A program made the position numbers and the translations under genes. A stretch of DNA of 64,000 bases from an uncultured Spirochaetales bacterium (GTDB taxonomy: Bacteria; Spirochaetota; Spirochaetia; Sphaerochaetales; Sphaerochaetaceae), in the NCBI GenBank assembly GCA_934271365.1, contig CAKQRI010000004.1, positions 12,852 to 76,851 on the forward strand. Direction: 5' to 3'. Under the pieces are notes generated by a model that saw nothing but the letters and a program-made list of their open reading frames with translations, was not told the DNA's origin and did no database searches. Within the stretch, counting starts at the first letter, position 1, and each line of letters starts with the position of its first letter. Of the stretch, positions 25,808 through 34,331 are shown piece after piece.

Positions 25808-26644
25808 TCAGATATTTGATAGAAACTGTGCAGGATACAAACGAAGATTATTCTTAAGAGCAAATTCTTCTGCCTTTCTATATATCTTCTCATAATCCAG
25901 TCCTTTCCCAATAAGCACATAGACAGAAGAACCTGAACCAGAAAGAGATACAAACGAACCAGGAAAAATCGAAGAGATGCTATCTGCCAGATTGTGTTCA
26001 ATAAGCGCAAAGTCATTTGGAAAATCAGCAGAGGATATCCTGTCACGAAGCTCAGGAAGCAAAGAATCATCACGTCCAAGAGAATCCAGATATGAATAGG
26101 CAGATTTTGTCACTATTCCATGCTCAGGCATGAAAACAAGAAGACCAAAGTAAGAAGAAAGGCCTTCTGCTTCTTCTATAATCTCTCCTCGGCCTCTTAC
26201 ATGTGCAATATTAAATTGAGAGATAAAAAAAGGTACATCAGAGCCTACTGCAAGCGCAATAGAGAAAAGAGATTCTTCTGAAAGGATATTCCCATAATGA
26301 TTATTCAGTGACAGCAGAACAGAAGCTGCATCAGAGCTACCACCGCCAAGTCCTGCCTTGACTGGGATTCTCTTTATTATTGCAATCTCCAATGTAAAAT
26401 GCTTAGATGCTGCTTCAGAAAACAGAAGTGCTGCCTTTTCCATCAGATCCTTCTTTCCTTTTTCCATATATCCAGCATTTCCTTTTACAGTAACAGATGT
26501 CACATCTGAATCATCAATTTTCAGCTCTATATCGTCACAGAGAGTTATTCTTGCAAAATAGGAATCAATATCATGAAATCCATCATTTCTTCTAGAATTC
26601 ACTCTTAACCCAATATTCACCTTTGCATAGGCTTTTGCTCTCAT
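25808..26644 (-). CDS. ispE: 4-diphosphocytidyl-2-C-methyl-D-erythritol kinase
   Basis: A 278-residue GHMP kinase of the MEP isoprenoid pathway. AYAKVNIGL (Lys8), the ATP loop PVKAGLGGGSSDAASVL (98-110, with catalytic Asp105) and LSGSGSSVYVL are as expected. It stands alone, divergent from the HAD hydrolase gene. The presence of ispE shows the organism makes isoprenoids from DXP, relevant to the methylthioadenosine cluster finding. Confidence 0.93.
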   Translation of the reverse strand: MRAKAYAKVNIGLRVNSRRNDGFHDIDSYFARITLCDDIELKIDDSDVTSVTVKGNAGYMEKGKKDLMEKAALLFSEAASKHFTLEIAIIKRIPVKAGLGGGSSDAASVLLSLNNHYGNILSEESLFSIALAVGSDVPFFISQFNIAHVRGRGEIIEEAEGLSSYFGLLVFMPEHGIVTKSAYSYLDSLGRDDSLLPELRDRISSADFPNDFALIEHNLADSISSIFPGSFVSLSGSGSSVYVLIGKGLDYEKIYRKAEEFALKNNLRLYPAQFLSNI

Positions 26645-26681
26645 TTATCAGACTCTCCTTAGGCTAACTTCTGCTATAGTG

Positions 26682-26710
26682 TAGTCAAAAGATACTATTT
26701 TGCATATTCT
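26682..26710 (+). promoter_or_regulatory. Candidate promoter of the HAD hydrolase gene
   Basis: TAGTCA (26682-26687) and TATTCT (26705-26710) are 17 nt apart. The -10 box ends 9 nt before the ATG and no Shine-Dalgarno is seen, so the 5' leader would be only about 2 nt. Confidence 0.45.
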
Positions 26711-26719
26711 AAAGACACT

Positions 26720-27490
26720 ATGGAAAAGAGGATACGCGGCATACTGTTCGACAAAGATGGAACTCTCTTCAATTACGGAGAGGTCTGGGGCAGTGTTATT
26801 GATAACATGCTAAGAGCAAATATACCGATGAAAAGGCTTTCTGCTGAAAGAAAAGAGAAATGCCTCCGTGAGTTTGAAGTCGTAATCGGTGTCGATAAAG
26901 ATGGAAACAGCTACCCTGATGGAATCCTCTTCCGACATAATAACATTCCGATGGCTGTGCTCAGGCTTCTCAGAATATGCTTCAAGTACTTTCTCAATGT
27001 CTACAGAGTTACCAAAGCAATCCTTTCATTGATGAAAAGAAGCGATTATGGCGTTGATGAAAAAATCAAGAAGATGAACTTCTCAGATGTAAGAGCTGTA
27101 TTCAGAGCTGCAAAGGACAGAGGAATGATCATAGGCATTGTCACAAACGATATAAGAAGATCTACGAATCTTTTCATTGAGCGGATGGGTGTTGAGGATA
27201 TGGTCTCATTTGTCAGATGCGGTGACTCTGATTGCAGAAAAAAGCCTAATGCAGAAGCTATCAGGCAGTTCTGTGAGGAATATGAAATCACAGAGGATGA
27301 GGTTGCTGTTGTTGGCGATACTCTCATAGACATGGAATTTGCCAAGAATGGAAAAGTCGGATACAGCATCGCCCTTCTTACCGGATCAGGCGATAAAGGT
27401 GCACTGGAGAAGATTGCAAGTGCAGTATACGATGAGCTCATAGATATCTTATCTGATCCTGTTTTATTCCCTAAGAAAAAGCATGCCTAA
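26720..27490 (+). CDS. HAD family hydrolase (phosphoglycolate phosphatase-like)
   Basis: A 256-residue haloacid dehalogenase-type phosphatase. Motif I is FDKDGTLF (Asp11, Asp13), motif II GIVTND, motif III RKKPNAEAI and motif IV VVGDTLIDMEFAKN. The helical cap is larger than in Gph and includes a hydrophobic stretch (MAVLRLLRICFKYFLNVY), so the substrate may differ. Divergent from ispE; probably leaderless mRNA. Confidence 0.85.
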   Translation: MEKRIRGILFDKDGTLFNYGEVWGSVIDNMLRANIPMKRLSAERKEKCLREFEVVIGVDKDGNSYPDGILFRHNNIPMAVLRLLRICFKYFLNVYRVTKAILSLMKRSDYGVDEKIKKMNFSDVRAVFRAAKDRGMIIGIVTNDIRRSTNLFIERMGVEDMVSFVRCGDSDCRKKPNAEAIRQFCEEYEITEDEVAVVGDTLIDMEFAKNGKVGYSIALLTGSGDKGALEKIASAVYDELIDILSDPVLFPKKKHA

Positions 27491-27544
27491 TCCCACTAAT
27501 GCATAAAGTTGTCTAAAAATCGCCATTTATTACTATAACTATGC

Positions 27545-27594
27545 CTAGTTATTTATCACTAGTACTTGATTAATAGCTTAACATCAAATAAATT
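27545..27594 (+). promoter_or_regulatory. Promoter of the acyl-CoA synthetase with upstream palindrome
   Basis: TTGATT (27566-27571) and TAAATT (27589-27594) are 17 nt apart. Three bases upstream of the -35 box is an inverted repeat CTAGT-N8-ACTAG (27545-27562) that could bind a regulator. The leader would be about 65 nt. Confidence 0.55.
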
Positions 27595-27665
27595 AATGCG
27601 TGTTGCTTTTTCTGACACAGATAGAGCTGATGTCAGATAAAGATACTGATTGGAGATTATATACT

Positions 27666-29372
27666 ATGACACACAGCTGGGATATTCTTAAGAACTACCC
27701 TGATTTAGTCGATGGAAAATGGCCTACACTCCCTGCCCTTTTCCAGATTGCAGTACACCGTTTTCCAGATAGAACCTGCTTCTCTGTAATAGAGAAAGAG
27801 AAGGAATCATATACATACAAGGAAGAGTATCAGGAAATTCTTAAAGCTGCATATCTGATTAAAGAGGCAGGCTTAAAGAAAGGCGATGTTGTCATGGTAA
27901 ATGGAAAGAACAGCAGGGAATGGGCAACTGCCTACTTTGCTGTATCATTTGCAGGATGCATTGTAACTCCAATAGACAATCAGATGAAGATTGAAAGAGT
28001 TGCAGAGCTAGGCGAATTCGCAGATGTCAGATTCATCTTTGCAGATGATGATGTCCTCGATAAGCTTGAAGCTCTTGACAACAGCTGGTACAAGGGACTT
28101 AAAGGCAAGATATCCTTGAAAGGAAAGAGTGATAAATACAAGAGAATCTATGCACTCTCAAACCCTCCTCTTGAGAATCCTGTTTCACTTAAAGAAGATG
28201 ATATTGCAGCAATTCTCTTCACAAGCGGAACGACTGGGAATGAAAAAGGCGCGCTTCTTACTCATGCAAATATAACCAGCGATGCCTATCAGGCTGCAGA
28301 TGGAATGGGTGTTGATGAGACAGATACCCTCTATGCTCTTCTTCCTCTCCATCACAGCTACTGCTGTACAGCAGTCCTCATGGAGAGCGTCCTGCATGGT
28401 GCAGAATGCTTATTCGGACATGGAATCGTTGTTTCAAGAATGATCAATGACCTCAAGAGGGGAAATGTCACAGTATTCATGGGTATACCTCTGCTTTACA
28501 ACAAGATTCTTGCAGGAATCGAAAAGCAGATAAAGGCAAAGGGAGCATTCACAAACAGCCTTATCAATTCTCTTATGAATTTCAATCTCTGGTGCAAGGT
28601 CCATACAGGTCATACTCCGATGAAGAACTTCTTCAATAAGATGATTCTCTCAAAACTTGGACTAGACCACGCAAAGCTGCTTATCTCCGGCGCAGGTCCT
28701 CTTGCGGGAGAAGTATTCAGGAAATATCAGGCACTTGGGCTGAACTTTCTTCAGGGATATGGCCTGACTGAAACCTCCCCTATTCTTACACTCAATCCTC
28801 CGGAGCACTTCAAAACAGACTCTGTAGGAAAGGTCTTCCCATTTGTCGATATGATCATTGCAGACAAGGATAATGACGGAGTTGGGGAAATCAGGGTAAA
28901 AGGTGACAATATCTGCATAGGCTATCTAAAAGACAAAGAGCACACCGATGAGCTCTTCGATGAGAATGGCTATCTATGCACAGGTGATCTTGGATACCTT
29001 GATGAGGAGAACTATCTTTTCCTGAAAGGCAGAAAGAAGAACCTGATCGTAACTGAAGGTGGAAAAAATGTTTATCCAGAAGAGATTGAGGATATGTTCC
29101 AGCTTTATAGTGATATTGACCAGATTCTCATAAGAGGATTCCAGCTGAAGCCAGATGTGCCTTCCGAATCTATTGAAGCTGTCATTCATCCATCAGATGA
29201 GTACTCTAAGGGAAAGTCAAAAGAAGAAATCGAGAGCCATATCAATGAAATAGTATCCATAGTCAACAAGGACCTTGTCGGATACAAGAAGATAGAGAAG
29301 ATCACGATCCTTGATAAGCCTATGGAAGTCACAACTACACAGAAAATCAAGAGAAGAACTGTTAAGGCGTAA
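27666..29372 (+). CDS. AMP-forming acyl-CoA synthetase (long-chain fatty acid-CoA ligase-like)
   Basis: About 568 residues of the adenylate-forming superfamily: ILFTSGTTGNEKGALLTHAN (P-loop), GYGLTETSPILTLNPP, CTGDLGYLDEENYLFLKGRKKN and a C-terminal lysine region ending TTTQKIKRRTV. It should activate a carboxylic acid, probably a fatty acid, to its CoA or ACP thioester. The start MTHSWDILK is set by GGAG 10 nt upstream; a longer frame from 27600 lies over the promoter. Lone gene with its own promoter. Confidence 0.9.
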   Translation: MTHSWDILKNYPDLVDGKWPTLPALFQIAVHRFPDRTCFSVIEKEKESYTYKEEYQEILKAAYLIKEAGLKKGDVVMVNGKNSREWATAYFAVSFAGCIVTPIDNQMKIERVAELGEFADVRFIFADDDVLDKLEALDNSWYKGLKGKISLKGKSDKYKRIYALSNPPLENPVSLKEDDIAAILFTSGTTGNEKGALLTHANITSDAYQAADGMGVDETDTLYALLPLHHSYCCTAVLMESVLHGAECLFGHGIVVSRMINDLKRGNVTVFMGIPLLYNKILAGIEKQIKAKGAFTNSLINSLMNFNLWCKVHTGHTPMKNFFNKMILSKLGLDHAKLLISGAGPLAGEVFRKYQALGLNFLQGYGLTETSPILTLNPPEHFKTDSVGKVFPFVDMIIADKDNDGVGEIRVKGDNICIGYLKDKEHTDELFDENGYLCTGDLGYLDEENYLFLKGRKKNLIVTEGGKNVYPEEIEDMFQLYSDIDQILIRGFQLKPDVPSESIEAVIHPSDEYSKGKSKEEIESHINEIVSIVNKDLVGYKKIEKITILDKPMEVTTTQKIKRRTVKA

Positions 29373-29406
29373 TCATATATACCTGTTCTAGGAAGGTAAA
29401 TGGCAT

Positions 29407-29412
29407 TATAAT
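29407..29412 (+). promoter_or_regulatory. -10 box giving a leaderless mtaD transcript
   Basis: A perfect TATAAT ends 6 nt before the mtaD ATG, so transcription would begin at about the start codon. No good -35 box is seen, and the nearest Shine-Dalgarno-like AGGAAGG is too far away (over 20 nt). Confidence 0.45.
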
Positions 29413-29418
29413 GAATTC

Positions 29419-30702
29419 ATGAAAACTGTTATAAAAAATGCCATAATCCTTCCTATGACAGAAAGGAACAAGCAGATTTCCGGCGACATTCTGATTGAAG
29501 ACGGAGTGATTAAGAGCGTTGGAGGGAATGCAGAAGCAGAAGATGCTTTAATAATTGATGGAAGAAGACATCTTGCCATTCCGTCATTCATCAATGCACA
29601 TACTCACCTTTCGATGGTTCTGATGAGGAATTACAAAGATACATGCAGTGAGCTTATGAGCTGGCTTTCTGAGATTTTCCCTATTGAGGACAAGCTCAAT
29701 GAGGAAGATATTTATGCAGCTTCGCTTCTTGGGGCTGCAGAGCTTATAAAGAGCGGCACTACATGCTTTGCTGATATGTACTTCATGTCATGGCAGACCG
29801 TCAAAGCTATAAAGAAAGCAGGTATACGCGGCATAATCGGACAGACATTCTTCGGCGATGAAATAGAGACTGAGCGACGCATTTCAGAACTCTATCCACG
29901 AACGCTTGAAGCAATCGACGGAGATGACAGATTCAGGGTTGATGCTGCAGTCCATTCAGTCTATACATGCACAGAAGGAACATACAGAAGGGCAGCAGAG
30001 TGGGCACGCGAAATCGGCGGTTACATGAACACTCACCTTTCAGAGACAAAGACAGAAGTTGATGGATGCCTGAAAGAGCACGGCATGAGACCAGCTGAAT
30101 ATCTGGATTCCATCGGAGCATTCATCGATGGAAGAACATATCTTGCACATGGGGTCTGGCTCGATGACAAAGAACTTGGAATCATAAAGCGCCATGATGC
30201 ATCTATCGTCCACAATCCAATATCAAACTGCAAGCTGGCATCGGGCATTGCAGATATCCATCACTATAGGGAAATGGGAATAAACATCGCACTTGGTACT
30301 GATGGAGCTAGCTCTAACAACAATTTGAATATGCTGAAGGAAGCAAATACAGCATCGCTTTTATGTACTGTAAGCAATATGAGCCCTGCTGCAATGACAC
30401 CATATGATATACTCAGGATGGCTACAGCAGATTCAGCAAAAGCCCTTGGGCTTGAAGAGAGAATAGGAACAATAGAAACAGGAAAGGATGCAGATATCAC
30501 TCTTATCAATACAGACTGCATTAACATGACACCACTCAATGATCCATATTCTGCTATTATATTCTCTGCTGATAGATCAAATATTGATTATGTATTCTCT
30601 AAGGGAAACGCAGTACTTGAAAAGGGAAAGCTGACAACATTGGATGAAGAAGAGATAAAATACAATACAATCCGACAGTGGAATGATATATTAAGGAGAT
30701 AG
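29419..30702 (+). CDS. mtaD: Amidohydrolase, 5'-methylthioadenosine/S-adenosylhomocysteine deaminase-like
   Basis: A 427-residue metal-dependent deaminase of the MtaD/SsnA group. Metal and substrate motifs: INAHTHLSMVLMR (His61, His63), MNTHLSETKTEVDGC, LAHGVWLDD, HNPISNCKLASGIA and ALGTDGASSNNNLN. The family deaminates methylthioadenosine, S-adenosylhomocysteine or adenosine to the inosine form. The operon partner mtnA makes methylthioadenosine the likely substrate. First gene of mtaD-cupin-mtnA; cupin follows 3 nt after the stop. Confidence 0.87.
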   Translation: MKTVIKNAIILPMTERNKQISGDILIEDGVIKSVGGNAEAEDALIIDGRRHLAIPSFINAHTHLSMVLMRNYKDTCSELMSWLSEIFPIEDKLNEEDIYAASLLGAAELIKSGTTCFADMYFMSWQTVKAIKKAGIRGIIGQTFFGDEIETERRISELYPRTLEAIDGDDRFRVDAAVHSVYTCTEGTYRRAAEWAREIGGYMNTHLSETKTEVDGCLKEHGMRPAEYLDSIGAFIDGRTYLAHGVWLDDKELGIIKRHDASIVHNPISNCKLASGIADIHHYREMGINIALGTDGASSNNNLNMLKEANTASLLCTVSNMSPAAMTPYDILRMATADSAKALGLEERIGTIETGKDADITLINTDCINMTPLNDPYSAIIFSADRSNIDYVFSKGNAVLEKGKLTTLDEEEIKYNTIRQWNDILRR

Positions 30703-30705
30703 ACT

Positions 30706-31035
30706 ATGGGTGGTTTCTTTTTTGATAGGGATATAGAAAAGGACATTCTTAATGATAAAACATCAAGAAAGGTTCTTGCACATGACAAGGAGATGATGGT
30801 CTGCCATCTATATTTTGAAGCAGGTGGTGTTGGTGAGCCTCATAGACATCCCCATACGCAATGCACATTCGTAATATCCGGTACTTATGAGTTCAATCTA
30901 GATGGAGATAATACTGTAATAAAGGCAGGAGATTCAGTCTTCATCCCTGCTAACACTCTACATGGTCTTGTATGCCTTGAAAAGGGAGAGATCATCGATA
31001 TATTCACACCGGAAAGGGAGGATTTCCTGCTATGA
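30706..31035 (+). CDS. Small single-domain cupin protein
   Basis: 109 residues forming one cupin barrel. The metal site GEPHRHPHTQCTFVISG carries His46, His48 or His50 and Gln52, and PANTLHGLVC supplies His86. Located between mtaD and mtnA and overlapping mtnA by 4 nt, so a function in methylthioribose metabolism is likely. It is too short and dissimilar for acireductone dioxygenase. A methylthioxylulose-5-phosphate methylsulfurylase role, known for a cupin in Rhodospirillum, is one possibility. Confidence 0.85.
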   Translation: MGGFFFDRDIEKDILNDKTSRKVLAHDKEMMVCHLYFEAGGVGEPHRHPHTQCTFVISGTYEFNLDGDNTVIKAGDSVFIPANTLHGLVCLEKGEIIDIFTPEREDFLL

Positions 31036-32057
31036 TGGAGAATTTCAAAGCACTTGAATTTACTGACGGAGCACTGAAGCTGATTGATCAGCGTGTTCTT
31101 CCTGGAAAGCTCACTTATTACTATGCAAAGACAAGTGAGGATGTTGCATATGCAATCAAGGATATGATTGTAAGAGGAGCACCTGCTATCGGCGGCGCTG
31201 CAGGATATGGTGTATATCTTGCATCCATTGAAGCAGGAAAAGATGATGCTCTATTCGAAAAGAAGTGTTCAGCAATCAGATTTGCAAGGCCTACGGCTGT
31301 GAATCTGATGTGGGCAGTGGATAGAATGAAGGCAAAGGCTGCTCTTTCAGGAAGAGACAATGAAGTACTTAGAGCTGAGGCCGACAGCATTGTCAGAGAA
31401 GACATCGAGATGAACCTTAAAATAGGTGAAATCGGTCTCAGTGTCATAAAGCCAGGAGCTAGAATCCTCACCCACTGCAATGCTGGCGCACTAGCAACAT
31501 GCGGCTGGGGAACAGCTCTCGGAGTGATAAAGACAGCACACTACAGCGGTAAGAACATATTCGTATATGCAGATGAAACACGTCCAAGATTCCAGGGAGC
31601 ACGGCTGACATCATGGGAACTAATGGAAGCAGGTATTCCTTCTAAACTCATTCCTGACAGCGCGGCAGCAACACTCATCAGAGATGGAAAAGTTGATCTT
31701 GTTGTGCTTGGTGCTGATAGGATCACATCAGAAGGCGATGTTGCAAATAAGCTTGGTACATTCTCACTTTCCGTTATCTGCAAGGCATATGGAGTTCCAT
31801 TCTACTCTGTAGCACCTACTACGACAATTGATTTCAACATGAAGGAAGGAAAGGACATTCCTATTGAAGAGAGGGATCCAGATGAAGTCAGAAGGCCAGG
31901 TGGAGTGCTGATTGCACCAGAGAAGATGGATGTATATAATCCTAGCTTCGATGTTACACCACATCAGAACATTACAGGAATAATCACAGAGAAAGGAATC
32001 ATCAGAGAGCCTTTTGATATGAATATCGAAAGAATTAGAAAGGGCGAGACATTATAG
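31032..32057 (+). CDS. mtnA: S-methyl-5-thioribose-1-phosphate isomerase
   Basis: A 341-residue member of the eIF2B-like family. It isomerises methylthioribose-1-phosphate to methylthioribulose-1-phosphate in methionine salvage. The catalytic Cys149 is in THCNAGALAT and Asp229 in LGADRITSEGDVANK; DMIVRGAPAIGG and TRPRFQGARLTSWEL are also conserved. Two adjacent ATG codons begin the gene; GGGAGG lies 10 nt before the first. It closes the cluster; a hairpin terminator follows 3 nt later. Confidence 0.95.
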   Translation: MMENFKALEFTDGALKLIDQRVLPGKLTYYYAKTSEDVAYAIKDMIVRGAPAIGGAAGYGVYLASIEAGKDDALFEKKCSAIRFARPTAVNLMWAVDRMKAKAALSGRDNEVLRAEADSIVREDIEMNLKIGEIGLSVIKPGARILTHCNAGALATCGWGTALGVIKTAHYSGKNIFVYADETRPRFQGARLTSWELMEAGIPSKLIPDSAAATLIRDGKVDLVVLGADRITSEGDVANKLGTFSLSVICKAYGVPFYSVAPTTTIDFNMKEGKDIPIEERDPDEVRRPGGVLIAPEKMDVYNPSFDVTPHQNITGIITEKGIIREPFDMNIERIRKGETL

Positions 32058-32060
32058 ATC

Positions 32061-32086
32061 AAGCGCCTCGGAAGAGGTGCTTTTTC
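32061..32086 (+). terminator. Intrinsic terminator of mtaD-cupin-mtnA
   Basis: AAGCGCCTC and GAGGTGCTT pair over 9 bp (one G-U) with a GGAA tetraloop, followed by T residues. Confidence 0.87.
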
Positions 32087-32092
32087 TATTAA

Positions 32093-33082
32093 TCAGTACG
32101 TTGCGAATATCCTCAGCAGCTCATCATGATCAGTGGTCTTTGTAAGTGCAAGCTGCAGCAGTATCTTAGCCTTCTGCGGCTGAAGATTATTTGCAGCAAC
32201 GCTGTTCTCTGACAATACGCTATTCTGTGTTATAACACCATCATTCACTCTGGAGCTTATCACAACAGGAATAGTAAGCCCATCAATGACATTCTTGAAG
32301 CGTTCACTGTATTCTCCCGCTCCAGCACCTGCTATAACAATCCCATCAGATATTGTCGCAGCATATGAAAGCAGATCAGGATCAGAATCCACAGCAAAAT
32401 AGATTATTGAAACTTTAGGAAGAGACTGGAGTGAGGATGCATCAAATTCAGTATAGAGAGTATGACGCTTAAGCGACTTTCCATAAAAGAACACCTCATC
32501 ATCTCTTATTATGCCGATTGAACCGCTTTCTCCGCCAGAGATTGCCTTAACTGAATAAGTGCTTGTCTTTGTCATGGAACGGGATGCAAAGATCTGATCT
32601 GAGAATACAACAAGGACTCCTTTCCCTGAAGCATCAGGAGATGAGGCAACAAGAACGGACTCATAGATATTGAGATAGCTGTCTGCGCTTATTGCAGTAG
32701 CTGGCCTCATTGAACCTGTGAGAACAACAGGCTTATCCGTCTTTACTGTCAGATTGAGGAAATAAGCTGTCTCCTCCATTGTATCAGTTCCATGAAGAAT
32801 GACGAATCCTCCAATCTTCGGATTAATTGCAAGCTCATTGATTATACGCGAGAGCTCAAGCCATATAGCAGCTGTTATATCATCAGAATTGATATTGCAT
32901 ATCTGGATGGCTGAGATAGGTGCCAGAGTCTCTAAATCCGGCACCTTATCCAGAATATCAGAAGCAGAGAGCTGGCCTGAAGTATAGCAGGTGCTCTTCC
33001 CTTCCTTTCCGATTCCAGCAACAGTGCCACCTGTTGCCAGAACCACAATAGTTCCCCTCTTCTCTATATTCAGCTTTATCAT
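32093..33082 (-). CDS. L-asparaginase
   Basis: A 329-residue type I/II asparaginase without signal peptide, so cytoplasmic. Active-site threonines are in VVLATGGTVAG (Thr20) and VILHGTDTMEETAYFL; VVLTGSMRPATAIS is also typical. It hydrolyses asparagine to aspartate and ammonia. It overlaps tyrS by 4 nt and is the last gene of a gltX-glyS-tyrS cluster, an unusual place for asparaginase. Confidence 0.92.
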   Translation of the reverse strand: MIKLNIEKRGTIVVLATGGTVAGIGKEGKSTCYTSGQLSASDILDKVPDLETLAPISAIQICNINSDDITAAIWLELSRIINELAINPKIGGFVILHGTDTMEETAYFLNLTVKTDKPVVLTGSMRPATAISADSYLNIYESVLVASSPDASGKGVLVVFSDQIFASRSMTKTSTYSVKAISGGESGSIGIIRDDEVFFYGKSLKRHTLYTEFDASSLQSLPKVSIIYFAVDSDPDLLSYAATISDGIVIAGAGAGEYSERFKNVIDGLTIPVVISSRVNDGVITQNSVLSENSVAANNLQPQKAKILLQLALTKTTDHDELLRIFATY

Positions 33083-34329
33083 TTCACAATGATTCTGAAA
33101 TAGCGCTTCTTTCCAGCTTTGAGGAGGAATTCAGAATTCTCATCAGCATCAGATAATGTAAGCACTGTCTTCGGATCTGTTATCTTACGCCCATTGACCT
33201 CTGCGCCTCCCTGAGTGACAAGACGCCTAGACTCTCCGTTTGTTGCACAGAGTCCAGACTTTGTATAAAGATCAAGAATTCCAATCCCATTCTCGACCTC
33301 TGTCTTTGGAATCTCGAGTGAAGGCATTCCTTCCTTATTCGCAGGTGCACCTGTAGCAAAGAGAGCCTTTGCGGCATCTCTTGCCTTAACAGCTTCCTCT
33401 TCTCCATGGATGATCTTAGTCTGCTCAAAAGCAAGTCTTTCCTTTGCCTCGTTGATGTTCCTTGCTGGATCTTCGTATTCTGCAATCTCATCAAGATCCA
33501 TGAAAGTGAAGATCTTCATGAACTTAGTGACATCTGCATCATTAACATTTCTCCAGTACTGATAGAAATCATAAGGAGAATACATCTCAGGATCCAAGAA
33601 CACAGCGCCCTTCTCACTCTTACCCATCTTCTTTCCATCACTTCTCATGATGAGATTGAAAGTCAGGCCGAAGCACTGCGGTCCATTCATCCTGTTGATC
33701 AGGTCTATTCCTGCAACAATATTGCCCCACTGATCAGCACCTCCAATCTGAAGACGGACACCTGAACGCTGATTCAGCTGCAGGAAGTCATATGACTGCA
33801 GAAGCTGATAGTTGAATTCTATGAATGAAAGACCTCTCTCAAGGCGCTGCTTAGTCCCTTCAAATGTCAGCATCCTATTGACAGAGAAATACACACCTAT
33901 ATCACGGAGAAAGTCTATATAATTAAGGCCAACAAGCCAGTCAGCATTATTCATTACAGTTGCCTTGCCATAGCCTTCCTTAGCATCATCCCCGAAATCC
34001 ACAATCTTACCAAGCTGCTTCGTAATCGCCTTCACGTTTGATGCTATCTGATCCTTTGTGAGAATCTTGCGCATCTCAGTCTTTCCTGAAGGATCTCCAA
34101 TCAGTCCTGTACCTCCGCCAACAAGCGCAACAGGATTGTTGCCACAGGCCTGAAGATGGTGCATTGCAAAGAATGGAACAATGTGTCCGATATGAAGAGA
34201 AGGCCCAGTTGGGTCTACTCCACAGTAGAACGAAACCGGCTCCTTATCCATTAAATCTGAAAGCTGATCGATATCTGTGCAGGCATTGATGTAGCCTCTG
34301 TCCTGTAGAATCTTTAAGCCCTTATTCAC
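33079..34329 (-). CDS. tyrS: Tyrosyl-tRNA synthetase
   Basis: A 416-residue class I synthetase with GPSLHIGHIVPF (HIGH) and KMGKSEKGA (KMSKS-type) and a C-terminal S4 RNA-binding domain (LVTQGGAEVNGRKI). GVRLQIGGADQWGNIVAG is the tyrosine site. It lies 2 nt after glyS. Confidence 0.97.
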   Translation of the reverse strand: MNKGLKILQDRGYINACTDIDQLSDLMDKEPVSFYCGVDPTGPSLHIGHIVPFFAMHHLQACGNNPVALVGGGTGLIGDPSGKTEMRKILTKDQIASNVKAITKQLGKIVDFGDDAKEGYGKATVMNNADWLVGLNYIDFLRDIGVYFSVNRMLTFEGTKQRLERGLSFIEFNYQLLQSYDFLQLNQRSGVRLQIGGADQWGNIVAGIDLINRMNGPQCFGLTFNLIMRSDGKKMGKSEKGAVFLDPEMYSPYDFYQYWRNVNDADVTKFMKIFTFMDLDEIAEYEDPARNINEAKERLAFEQTKIIHGEEEAVKARDAAKALFATGAPANKEGMPSLEIPKTEVENGIGILDLYTKSGLCATNGESRRLVTQGGAEVNGRKITDPKTVLTLSDADENSEFLLKAGKKRYFRIIVK

Positions 34330-34331
34330 TG

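Noticed and set aside
30706..31035. Cupin as acireductone dioxygenase (MtnD)
   Set aside because: It is only 109 residues and lacks the family's His-x-His-x4-Glu arrangement and length.
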